Assembly: GCA_029783825.1 (NCBI GenBank)
Contig: JAREIK010000343.1
Span: 4,339,294-4,403,293 of the forward strand
Reading direction: 5' to 3'
DNA length: 64,000 bases
Origin: Sapria himalayana
Lineage: Eukaryota > Streptophyta > Magnoliopsida > Malpighiales > Rafflesiaceae
In this document: positions 48,250 to 59,176 of the stretch, piece after piece
How the letters are laid out: every line of letters starts with the position of its first letter
Numbering within the stretch: position 1 is the stretch's first letter
Notes under the pieces: model-generated
Told to the model about the DNA's origin: nothing
What the model saw: the letters and a program-made list of their open reading frames with translations, nothing else
Databases searched by the model: none
Program-made: the position numbers and the translations under genes

Positions 48250-51200
48250 AGTATATCAGTCAAGTCTTTTAAAGGTTCATCCAAAAATCGGTCAATAATT
48301 TTCTCATCCATAAGCTTTTGACGTGGCTACTGAAACAGAAACATATTCAGCTTTAGTGGTGGATAGGGCAACTATGGATTGCTTCTTGATAACCAATAAA
48401 TAGCAATAGTTCATAGGGTAAAGACATATCTAAAAGTACTTCGATAGTCTTCTGGACATCCTCCCCAGTCACTATCATAATATTCAGATATTTTTATGTG
48501 AGTAGTTCTAGAGTACTTTAGACATGAGTCTAAAGTTCCTTTTAGGTACCTTATGACTCATTTAGAAGTACTAAGGTGTATATGATTGGGTGCATACATG
48601 AATCAAGATAGAAGGTGTACAAAGTATATTATGTCGGGTGGCTGAAGCAAATAGAAGACTATTAATTAAGCTTCTGTATGATTTACCATTAACTATTCTA
48701 TCTTGATCAAAAATTAGTTTCTGATTTACATCCAGATATGTAGATACTGGTTTACAGTCACTCATGCCATAGTTTTTCAGTAGTTTGAATGTATCTTGAT
48801 TGGCATACTGATACTCCACTCAAGACTTGAAAGATTTTAAGTCCCAAGAAGTATTTCAGTTTTCCTAGGTCTGATATTTCATACTTATTTTGTATGTCTC
48901 AGCTAAAAGATTCTATTAATTATGATTTATTACTCGTAAAGATTATGTCATTTACATAGATCACCACAATCAATATTTCAGAGTTTTCATACTTTTTAAT
49001 ATAGAGTGTTGGCTCACTCAAACTACGTTTGAATCATTGATTCAACAGGTAGGAGTTTATTTGTTGATACCAAGTACAATGAGCTTGTTTTAAGCCATAA
49101 AGAGCCTTGTTTAATTTATAAACACAGTGCTCAACCCCTTGTTTTACAAACCCAATGGGTTGTTCTACATAAATCTCTTTGAGTTTATCATTCAAGAAGG
49201 TAGATTTAATGTCTAGTTGGAACAGGTCCCAACCTTTCTATCCAGCTAAGGCTATTAGTAATCTCACATTTTCTAGCCTTGCTACTGAAGCAAAGGTTTC
49301 GAAGTAGTCATTCTAGCCTTTTGGAAATATCATTTGGCTACTAATTGGACCTTGTATAGAGGCTGATTAGTATTGGATTGTATTTTAATTTTAAACAACC
49401 ATTTGACTCCAATGCTATGATTATTTGGGGGCAGGTCTACTAAAGTCCAACTGTGGTTTTTTTACTATGACAGATATTTCTGTCTTCATGACATCGACCC
49501 ACACTTGATGCTTTACTGCCTTTTCATAGTTGAGTGACTAAACTGAGGAGTAATTGTATCTATGGTATATTTCATCCAATGACTTGTATTTGACTGGTGT
49601 GACTATATTATCACTCTCTTCTATGTTTGACTCGGACTCAGAAGGGGAACTAGAAATATACATTTGCTTTCCTTTTATGCTATCATTTACTGAAAGCTCT
49701 AAATTCCAGCCTTGTATATCAGTAGTTTGCTCATCAGAATTTTGTAAACTTTCTTCCCATTTAGCACTTACAGACATTTCTGCTCACCAAAAATGTCTTG
49801 GTTTCTATTGAATACAGTTTGTATCCCTTGTATTGCAGACTATATCCAACTAGAATATATTTTAGACTCTTAGAATTTTATTTTGTTCTAGTTGGTTTAG
49901 GTATGTAGAAGTAGCACACGTTCCCAAATACTTTGAGATGTTTTACATTTGGTTTCATCCTACACCAAGCCTATAATGGAGTGAGATTATCCAATTCTCT
50001 AGTAGGGCATTTATTGAGCAAGTAGACTGTTGTATTTACAGCTTATGCCCAATAATATTTAAGTAGGTGTTTTTCATTTAAGAAAGTTTGGCCATTTCCA
50101 TCACACTCTTATTTCTCCTCTCCACACTGTCATTTTGTTGTGGAGAGGAGGTAGTTAAGTGTCTGGGAATTTCGTTCTATTCATAGAAATTATTGAATTT
50201 TTGTGAGAGAAATTCTCTTCCCTTATCTGTTCTAAGTGTTTTTACACTTAATAAAAATTGTCTTTTTATTAGGGGTGGAAGTTTCTTGAAGTAATCAAGT
50301 GTTTCAGCCTTGTGTTTCAAGAAGTATACCCACATACGCCTAGTGCAATCATCGACAAACAATAAAAAATAGTTGATGTTTGCCAAGGATTGGACAGATA
50401 TAGGTCCACAGATGTCTGCATGAATCATTTTCAGAGATTGGGATGCTTTCCAGGCAGAGTCCTTGGGAAAGCTCTATCTGGACTACTTCTCTACAACACA
50501 TTCTCCACAAATAGAAGTGGGAATGTTTAGGTTTGAGGGTACACCTCTCACAAGTTGGTTTTGAAAAAGATTTTTTAAACTTGTGTAATTGAGATGTTCA
50601 AACCTTATGTGCCACAAGGATGCCTCTAGTTCAACATTCATGATTAATGATTTGTCCACTGTTTGATTGACAGTTAGTGTAAAACTCATCCCACTGGACA
50701 TCTTTACTGTCCAGATGGGTTCCTCTAATTCTCGGTCAAATATGTGACACATATTACCTTTAAAAATCTATCTAAAATTTTTCTCCATTAATTACTCAAC
50801 ACTAAGGAGATTTTGGTCTAGTAGTGGAACTAGTAGGAAATCTCTTATAATTTTATCTCATGTGGGCGTTGGAATAGTGACTATGCCCTATGTTTTTACT
50901 TGGACAATGTCACCGTTTCCTAATTTAACTTGTGAATTTACTAATGGCTATAAATTCACAAATATATTTTAATTTCTAGACATGTGGTTTGAACAACCAC
51001 TATGTAGAAATCATACATTAGGAGAAAAATTTTTTTTCCGTTTCAGTTATATAGAACAAGTATTCTTCGGATGTTATTTACTTTGTACAATTGACACACT
51101 GAGTGTGCTTCAACCTACATTCCCTAAAAAGGTGCCCATTTTTACATTTTAGGGATTATTTTTGTTTTCTAAACAAACACTCTGTCTCAGTGTAGTTGGT

Positions 51201-52047
51201 TCTCTTGCATATATTACAAGATATATATGAGCCTTTTTGGGAGACATTTGAGGTTACAGAAGAATAAATTTTATTTTTATTTTTGTTTTTATTTTTAAAC
51301 ACATACTTGGAATGCCCTCTTTTGTTTTTTACTTCTGTTGCTTGACCATCTTTTTTTCACAAATTGATTCTCTCACCTTAATAGCATGGCTGATTCAGCA
51401 AATAATTTAATTCTCTTGAGTAGTCTGCTCTCATAAGATTTTATAGAGCTGAGGACTTGTTGAGTGGTCAATTTGGTCAAGTCCTCTTTCCTCTATTACT
51501 ACCAAAATAGAATCAAACTTATCAGGCATATATATGAGTAGTTTCTCAACTAATCGAGTTTCTGTGATGTTTTCTCCATGAATTTTTAATTGATTACCCA
51601 CATCCAGAAACTGAGTTGAGAACTCAGTAAAAGAATATGAGTTATCCATCTCAAATTCTCAAAGTCCTTCCTTAATGCGTTTCGAATAGCTCCTCAGAAT
51701 TTTTTATCTCCCTGGAACTCTTTTTTATGAAGATCCCAAGCCTCCTTGGCTTGAGTACACCCCAATAATCGAGAAAAAATGGCATTACTAACTTCTTGTT
51801 GGATGAATTTTAGTACCTTAGCATTTGATTTTCTTAACTCTCGTTCCTCTAATAACTCTATTCCTTCTAAAGAAGAGATATTAATAGGTTCTATGCAGCA
51901 AGTAACTACAATATCCCATATATCTTGTGATATAAATAATATTTTTATTTTATCAAACCAATAATCGAACTTATCAAAATCAAACAAGGGTATTGGGATG
52001 GAACCCGAGCATGAGGAACTTAGATATTTGGTTGTCATTTTGTTCAA
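48250..52047 (-). pseudogene. copia gag-pol polyprotein, broken
   Basis: From 52047 down: gag (MNKMTTKYLSSS, FDYWFDKIKILF, and a second piece at 51431-51649 with FSTQFLDVGNQL). A zinc knuckle lies near 51110 (NGHLFRECRLKHTQCVNCTK). The protease region near 51000 reads HSGCSNHMS (usual DSGCxNHM). Next are the pre-integrase domain (50483-50752, LWHIRFEHLNYTSLKNL), the integrase core (50177-50428, FVDDCTRRMWVYFLKHKAE, LRTDKGREF), and RT with YVND at 48947-48958. RNase H comes last (48571-48819, NYGMSDCKPVSTYL, and then SDWGGCPEDYRST near 48460). Frames are broken in many places. Confidence 0.9.
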
Positions 52048-52275
52048 AAATTTCTTAAGAAATTCAAGAAGAAAAATTAGGAATCTTGTAGAAATTTATG
52101 TTTATTTAATGCAAAACCTTCGGAGCTAAACAAATATGCACTGGATCTAAAAGGATTCGTGAAAGAATGTTTAGGTCAGAATGATATTTTCAGAATAATT
52201 TTATTCTGGAGAAGTTTTTGAATAATCTATTCAAAATACTTCGATCTCAAATAAACACTCTACTCAGATACCAAT

Positions 52276-52605
52276 TGTTGTATTAGAAATAGAGTTCCTT
52301 GCTTCAGCAAGGATTATAGAAGTGATTTTTAAGAAGAAGATATTCGAGAAGAATAAGAGAATCGTGATAGAACTTCCAAAGAGCAAAAACCATAGCAATC
52401 AATAAAAATGATATTCAATTATCTGAAATTAAAAAAATAGGGTTTATATATGAAGCACAACATCCGATAAAGCTAAAAATTGCTTTTAATAATTTACAGC
52501 ACAATAGACGCATTTATAAAATGAGAGTCTGAGAGGGTATAGAGGTAATTTCACCAAGTGCTAAAGTCCAATACAACAAACATAGACCGAAGTCCAATAT
52601 CAACA
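52276..52605 (-). repeat. 5' LTR of the copia element at 47.7-52.6 kb
   Basis: 330 bp. On the minus strand it starts TGTTGATATTGGAC and ends CTAATACAACA before the primer-binding site. The flanking 15-bp repeat is at 52606-52620. Confidence 0.85.
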
Positions 52606-52899
52606 CATATCAGTGAAGATTGGTAGATGTTTGAGATATTGGATTTAATTTTATCAGCTAGTATTCTACCAAAATATTTTAAAGTTATCTTTTCTTGTAC
52701 TTTTATTAATTGAATCATGTTGTGTTCTTCCAAAATATGATTTATTATGAAACATTTATTTTACATCAAACACAATTTGTCAAGGATACACTTTATGAGT
52801 GAGTGTCTCCTCTAAAACTAACAAGAAGATGAGAATGAGAAAAGTATATAGAAAATTACCACAATTTTATTCCCACATTTCCAAATTATACCCTCATAA

Positions 52900-53520
52900 A
52901 ATATTTTACTGACAACCCCATTTAGATTAAAGTGGTTTGGAATAAATTTTATATTCCAAAGCATTCCTTTTTTCTTTGGTCAGTTGTTCTTGAAAAATTA
53001 AGAATCATATTATTTAATTATCAAACCAACTAATTTTTAGTTAAAATTCTATGAAATTATTGAATTCCTTGTCCATATTTTTATAAGTATGATTGTAACC
53101 ACAATATATGAGAAGAAATAAAGTAAATAATGAGCATATCCAATGGAATGCCCTCATCAAATAGTGTCAAGAATATGTGTAAGAAAATGTTAGAAAATCT
53201 TCTATAATCTTTTTTTTTTTGAAAGATGACAATGAAATGCTATACTATATAATGTTTGGGTTGAAAGGAATAAGTGTCCGCATGAGAAAAAAATCAATTG
53301 AATCTCTTATCTAAGAGATAATTGTTGAGTTTTTGATTATTTTTAATTCTTATAAAATGCATGTAAGCAATTTACTGTATTGCTGATTATAGAGTTTCAA
53401 AAGATTTTTGATATAATGCAATTTGAATTATGTATCAAAACAAAAACCGTCAAGATAATTATTATCTTGATTTGAAGGCTTCGTGATTTATGGGCAATTC
53501 ATCAAAGAGATAGTTCAGAG
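52900..53520 (+). pseudogene. LINE 3' fragment (zf-RVT region)
   Basis: RLKWFGINFIFQSIPFF-type wording; the better frame reads IKVVWNKFYIPKHSFFLW near 52925, the conserved zf-RVT start of plant LINEs. The segment aligns with 44460-45090 down to the AAACAAAAACC(T/G)T block near 53440. It is truncated and stop-ridden. Confidence 0.7.
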
Positions 53521-54299
53521 TTTCTTCAACATGATGAAGCCCATCAATCATGTCAACCTCTATACATTATGACTCATCTTGTGCTCTATTAAGCTTTAAG
53601 TTGCTTGTTTACAACATTTATTTAGTGTTTTTGCCCATAAAAAATATCTTTCGATACCAATTAATTTAAAGGGCTTGTTATCAAGATTAAAAAAAATAAC
53701 ATTTGTTTGGATTATAGCATATCTTTCATTGATAACTTTAGCATGCTTAAATCTATCATTTCCAATATTTTTCTCAATTGAATCATATCGTGTTCTTCCC
53801 AAACATGATATATTATGATATGACTAATCTATACTAATATGGTTTGGATAATATACACTCTTCAAGTGAATGTCACCTCTAGAACCTAGAAGAAAATATT
53901 AATGTGAAGACAAGAAAAAAAATCACAAAAATTATATTTCCATTGATCTTAATTATGCCCTACAAATCATCTCTACCCTAAGATTCTATGCTCAAAACCA
54001 CTTAGCATGTTGGACAAAAGACTACAATTTAAAAAAAAAACAAAAAAAATGGTGTCCAATAGATCCTTCCATCATGTTACATAGCCTCCTGACCAAGCTC
54101 ATGCATTGCTAATGCAAATGAGCCTCCCAAGCTTTTGGGCTTAGCTACTTTAGTGGACTATGGTTATTCGCTAGGTTATTGATTGAATGTTATCTCCAAG
54201 ATAATTTTATAAATTGGTCAAGGCATATCATCTCATGTGGCTTGAAAACCCTTTAGTGTGTTCAAGATTAAGCTTTAGATCAAGATTTGTTGAAGCTCT
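53521..54299. other. Repeat debris
   Basis: 53735-53900 resembles 52700-52870 (ATTGAATCAT(A/G)T(C/T)GTGTTCTTCC in both), so a short unidentified repeat surrounds the LINE fragment. No gene. Confidence 0.4.
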
Positions 54300-56390
54300 T
54301 TGTAGTGATGCAAAATAGTACAATGAAAAAATAATATTGATAACAAATGATACTGATTTATTGTATGAATTAGTAAAAGAAAAAGTCGTTACTAATATCA
54401 TCCATGACCCTTAATAAGGTCTAATAATAGAAATATGAAAAATGTGGTGTATTTTTGAACCCTGAGAAAATGATAACTTATAGGTAACTACGCCTATGTG
54501 TTCAAACATAGCAAAAGGTTACTAAATGTATGGCTAATTATGAACAAAAACCATCTCGCCTACATTATTCTAAATATTCTCTTATGTAGGCATTCATCTT
54601 CTAGAACAAGTTGTGTCAAGCTTCACATAAATCTTTAATGAATATGTTTAATAAAAGATCACATTCAATAAGTTCATCTAGAGTTTAGATTGAAGTAGAG
54701 TCCAAGCACATTTTAGGACCACATTTCTTGCTGAAATAAAAAATAGGATGGTCATCTTGGGCAAGTACAACCCATACACTAATAATAGAAATATCCATTT
54801 CAATGATAAATTATGTAGCAGGGCCAAGTAGTTTTAACATGGAAGTAGTTAGCATGATCTATTTCAAGGTATGAAAAATTTTAATTGTCTGGGCAATCTA
54901 CATGAAGGCATCCTTGCATAATAAATTTGTGAGAGGAGCTATTATGAAGGCAAAACTATAATAAATCAATGTAATAGACAATGAGATTATGAAAACTTCA
55001 AAGTTATTTTAATGTTTTGCGTAGAGGTCATTGTGCCATAGTCCATAGATTCCAACTTTTTTGGAATGTCTTGCACTATACCGACAGAAATCAAATGGCA
55101 TAAGTATCTCACATTATGTTGGCAAAAGTGACACTTGGATAACTTTACAAGAAAATAGCTATCATGATGACATTATAATAGTAACTACATTTAAGGCCTA
55201 ATAATTCACACAAAAATAATAAGTGGCATCCTTCATATTAACTAGTAATGATGTTGAAGAAAAGTGATACTAACTTAGTCAAATAATTTTGTTAATCAAG
55301 TATTCTACAAATGAGTTTTGTCATATCTATTTTCTGAAAATGTGGATATTGTTAATGTCACACATTGATTGGTTTGGAAATAGAGAGTAAGTTAATTTTG
55401 TATTTAAGAGGGCAGTAAGGAGCAAAAGTTGTAGGTGGTAGGAAAAGGTTAATTCAGAGTGTTTTTGGAATGGAGGGTCAATGGTGATGACGGTAATACA
55501 AATGGATTGCAAAGTGTAGAAAATGTGGATTTAGAAACTATGGAGAAAGGCCAAGAACTGGTGACATAATGAAGCTAGATGATTCTGTTAAATTACCTTC
55601 GACACAAACTCGTCCTTCCCAAAAAAATTCTATGGTGAAAGTCAAATAGTCATGTGCCACATGTCTTAATTATTGAAGCCATTGAATACCCACGACCAAA
55701 TTCAAATGTGCTCTTAGGCAATACCTTGCATTGACAAAGCAACTTGTGAGCATCTAAGCTATGTTGAATTTTGTAGTAGCTTGAATGTTAATGAAGTTGT
55801 GAGTATTACCAAAATCATTGATAATTTTAAGGTAATGAGTAGTATTATCATCAATAAAGTGCACAAAATGAGAATTAGCCTGACTTGCCAATGCATTTAA
55901 GTTAGAAACATCACATTCTATTAAGTCATCAGTCGTATCAAAGGTTGAAATCTCATCTTGTATTGTATGTTCCACATCATAAGAACCCAATAAGTATTAT
56001 AATTTATTGTAGTATTGATGACTCATGATATACTTCTGATTATAATTATAACATAGTCTATTCTTGTGCTTATCATGGAGTTCTATTAAAGTAAGTTTCT
56101 TAATGGGTTGACTTACATGGTTTGAGTGGTATGATTATGGTAAGGTGAAGGTGTAAGGGAATGGGTTGACTGGAATGGTTTGAAAAGTATGATTATGGTA
56201 AGGTGAAGGTGTAAGGGAATGGGTTGACTGGCATGTTGTGAAAAGTATGATTTTCGTAAGGTGGAGGTGTAGGGGGTTGGGTTAGGGCAAGTTTGGTTGG
56301 TGATGTAAATGAGTTCGCATTGGTTGGAGGGGGGCTCCATTTTTCTAAGGGTGAGAGTTTTGTTTAGTCTCATCCATGCAAATTGGTGGG
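54300..56390 (-). pseudogene. Ty3/gypsy gag-pol fragment
   Basis: From 56390 down the minus strand gives a Pro/His/Ser/Thr-rich gag tail (56113-56373) and a degenerate zinc knuckle near 56050 (LCYNYNQKYIMSHQY). The protease near 55780-55870 (LNALASQ, DFGNTHNFI for DSGSTHNFI) and RT and connection pieces (GIQWLQ near 55650, FCVDYRALN-like near 55200, KCHFCQHN near 55110) follow. The RNase H start is near 54770 (EMDISIISVWVVLAQDDHPIFYFSKK; usual ETDAS..AVLxQ). Order and wording are those of gypsy elements. No LTRs or integrase seen. Confidence 0.8.
56103..56276. repeat. 58-bp tandem repeat, three units, in gypsy gag
   Basis: Units 56103-56160, 56161-56218 and 56219-56276 each begin ATGGGTTGACT. 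Units 1 and 2 are nearly identical over their last 30 bases. As 58 is not a multiple of three, successive units are read in different frames, yet the minus-strand frame stays open across all three. Confidence 0.9.
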
Positions 56391-56399
56391 TAATTGCAC

Positions 56400-56955
56400 T
56401 TCTACGGTAGTGAGATTAAAAACAGAAAACACAGAAAAACAAGCAATATAATCCTAATTCAGCAAGCATCTACTACAAAATCAAAAATAAGAAAATCAAC
56501 ACCGAAAAGAACGTGGTTCGCTAGTCGCTCAGTACGACTAGCTACCTCCATCAGAAAATGCTTATGCGTTACAGATTAAAACCAAGAAACTGAAACGTCT
56601 TATAGTATGCAGCACACATCAGTCGCAAAAATTCACGCAGAGAGAAGAGAGGGACGATGAACAGTTCAACAGGTCAAAAACAGCCACACGAAAAATAAAA
56701 TTACAAATCATTTTATATTAAAAATAAATATCCTGTTCATTTAACCGTAGCGGGTCGGATCATGGAACGGGTCAAGCTCAACTCCAAAAATTTCGGCCCG
56801 CTGACCGGTCAGCGGGACCTCCATTATTGTGCTACTGCTGCATCCCCGGCCTTTTAATATTTTCTTTACTACACTTACATGAAAATATTAAAACAGAAAA
56901 ATATTTTGTTATACAAACAGATTATTAAATAAAAACAAATTACATATACAGCACA
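56400..56955. repeat. Repeat R2, less decayed copy
   Basis: Related to 8915-9360. It retains GC-rich segments, including a perfect 20-bp palindrome at 56797-56816 and AACGTGGTTCGCTAG near 56509. The right end is ACATATACAGCACA. It abuts the broken gag of the gypsy fragment. It is possibly a solo LTR or a small non-autonomous element; the ends are not proven. Confidence 0.5.
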
Positions 56956-58027
56956 AACCTTGTAAGTCTAAGCAATAATGGATGCTTAAATTAGAGTAGA
57001 TGACCAAAAGAATAAAAGTTCCTTCCAAATATTTGGTTTCAAACCCAAAATAAAGAAACTAATTAGTAAATACTTATAAATTCTCATAACTTTGTTCATC
57101 AAGTCTTCAAAAGTAGATTTGAATCAATAATAATGGAGGTTTGTGAGAGCTCAGAGAGATTACCAAGATAGTCTTCGTATAAATAAGTTCTAAATGGTAT
57201 TTCAAGCTAAACAAAAATATATTCCACGAAGTCAATGATTGATTCATCTTTATCTGTTGATATCACATGATAATTCATTCTTCCATATGGAAAGAGATAA
57301 TCCAAAGGTAAAGAGGCTTGGGGTACGTGGAAGTCAAATAATCTTTTAAGTGAACTATTTGTCCATTTGAGTCTATGCCATCAAACCTCTACTTCTCCTT
57401 CTTCATGGAACATAAGACTGGTGAAAGGTCCAAACTATCAAAAAAATACATTAGTTCATTGGGAAAAAAAGGGCATTGTCTGAGTCAATGTGGGTGAGGG
57501 ACACAAAAGACTTGATGAGAAAGTGGTGACTATCCAAATCTAAGAATGCTAATACTTGATTGTGAAATTAACCAAGGGCCTGTATTTCTAAAGGCTGGTG
57601 AAATACTAATGATTGCCCCTCTGCCCTTGCTCGTAAAGATTGGACCACTTGTAGCACATCAAAGTCAACCATGAACTCGATGAGTATCAATGATAAGCTA
57701 ATAATATGTTATAATAGTTACAACTTACAACATAAATCATATCGGCAAGTCACTCTTTAAGTAAGTGTCTGCTTGTGCCCTTCTAAGATTTGCGAGAATG
57801 GAAGAACATAACAATTAGAGAAAGAGAGAGGAAGTAAGAACAAAAATTAGAGAAATGGAGGAGATAGAAAGAGAGAGAAAGAGAGAGAAAGAGAGAACAA
57901 TTAAAGAAATAAAGGAGATAGAAAAAGAATTGAAGATAAAATTCTATCAAGTATTATTGCATGTCCATACTTCCATAAGTCCAACTTATTTGAGGATAAA
58001 ATAAATGGGTGGAAGAGAAAAAATTAA
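56956..58027. other. Unassigned stretch with GA-rich repeat
   Basis: No recognised domain in any frame. 57820-57920 is a (GAGA)/(GAAA)-rich microsatellite. The TAAGTAAGTGTCTGCTTG phrase near 57758 is like wording near 52795, so it is probably repeat debris. Confidence 0.35.
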
Positions 58028-58805
58028 GGTGGCGTTTGGTTTGGAAAAAATTTTTTATTTTCTGTTTTTCATTTGATGGAAGTCATTTTCTGGTTTTCAA
58101 ACTATTTTTTGAAAAACAAATAATGTATTTGATGTATATGCTATAAAATATTTTGCTGAAAATGAAAACAGAAAAATGCGTTTGGTATGTATAATATAAA
58201 ATATCTTTTTTATATGTTAAATTAAACTTAAAAAAATAATACATAACTGAACAAAATCATTCACAAAATAGTTTAAACATGATTTTGAAAAAAAGTATTC
58301 ACAAAATAGTTTATGCATAATTTTAAACAAAATAATTGATAAAAGAGGTCATGCATAATTTTGAACAAAATAAAAATCAAAAGAGTTTATGCATGATTCT
58401 GATCAAAATCATTCCACTTTTGTTCTGCTATGTCATCACGAATTTATCTCATTTGTGCTGTTTGGCTTGCATCTACTGCAATTGGGTCCAGCTCTGCACC
58501 ATCTACTTCATCATCGTGCATTAACATTTGTTTTGTACTGTACTCCATGAATAATATATCTAATGGGTGATGGAGTCGAATAAAATTGTATAAAGTACAA
58601 CAAGCTGTAGGAATTATGGAGAACAAGGGTTAGAGCGTTCTCTGGCAAAGGGAGAGAACGATTTTTTACCATTCTCTCTTTTTCTTAAAAACAAGATCGT
58701 GTTTTCTCAAAAATAGAAAATGAAAACAAGCACTCAAACGACTTTTCTAGTAAAACGCAGAAAATATGAAAATAAAAACGGAAAAACATCAAACCAAATA
58801 GCACT
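58028..58805 (-). mobile_element. PIF/Harbinger deletion derivative
   Basis: The ends GGTGGCGTTTGGTTTGG and, from the right, AGTGCTATTTGGTTTGA are inverted repeats of the PIF/Harbinger kind (GGxxCTGTTTGG). They are flanked by the 3-bp TAA target (58025-58027, 58806-58808). Inside, the minus frame 58444-58626 reads IIPTACCTLYNFIRLHHPLDILFMEY, the conserved C-terminal part of the Harbinger DDE transposase (ACCxLHNFIR). The catalytic part is missing, so the element depends on another copy for movement. Confidence 0.85.
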
Positions 58806-58808
58806 TAA

Positions 58809-59176
58809 GTTTATATGAAAAAAAAAATCAAAAAATAAATAATTTTGAAAAAAAATATTATTTAAATCTCTATAAGTAAAAATGGGAAATTATGCATCGA
58901 TTTATTGGATATTAATGAAGAACAAAATTAACATTATCATTTCTAATTAATTTTCAATTTTTTTTTATCATTCACACAAATTTTATATATTTTATTCCAT
59001 TGCCAATAATTATTTATTATTTTAGAACTCTTAAACATTATTATCCATTAGTTGTCACAATTTAACATTAAACGTTTATATTGTAGAAATGTATGAAATA
59101 AGTCACGATTTTGTAGAGCGAGAAGCTCTACTTTTTGAATATGGCCTTAGATGTGAATCAGTTGCTAAATTTTGCT
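58809..59176. other. DFR downstream region
   Basis: AT-rich, presumed 3' UTR and spacer on the minus strand. No other gene seen. Confidence 0.4.

Larger units (their letters stand above)
47678..52605 (-). mobile_element. Ty1/copia retrotransposon with both LTRs
   Basis: LTRs at 47678-48009 and 52276-52605 flank a minus-strand copia body. Just inside the 5' LTR (52263-52275) the minus strand reads ATTGGTATCTGAG, matching the Met-tRNA-type primer-binding site. Just before the 3' LTR is the purine-rich AATGAGGAAAAT. The flanks on both sides share 15 bp (CATATCAGTAAAGAT at 47663-47677, CATATCAGTGAAGAT at 52606-52620), longer than the usual 5 bp. The body has many stops and frame breaks and the RT box reads YVND, so it is inactive. 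Confidence 0.9.
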
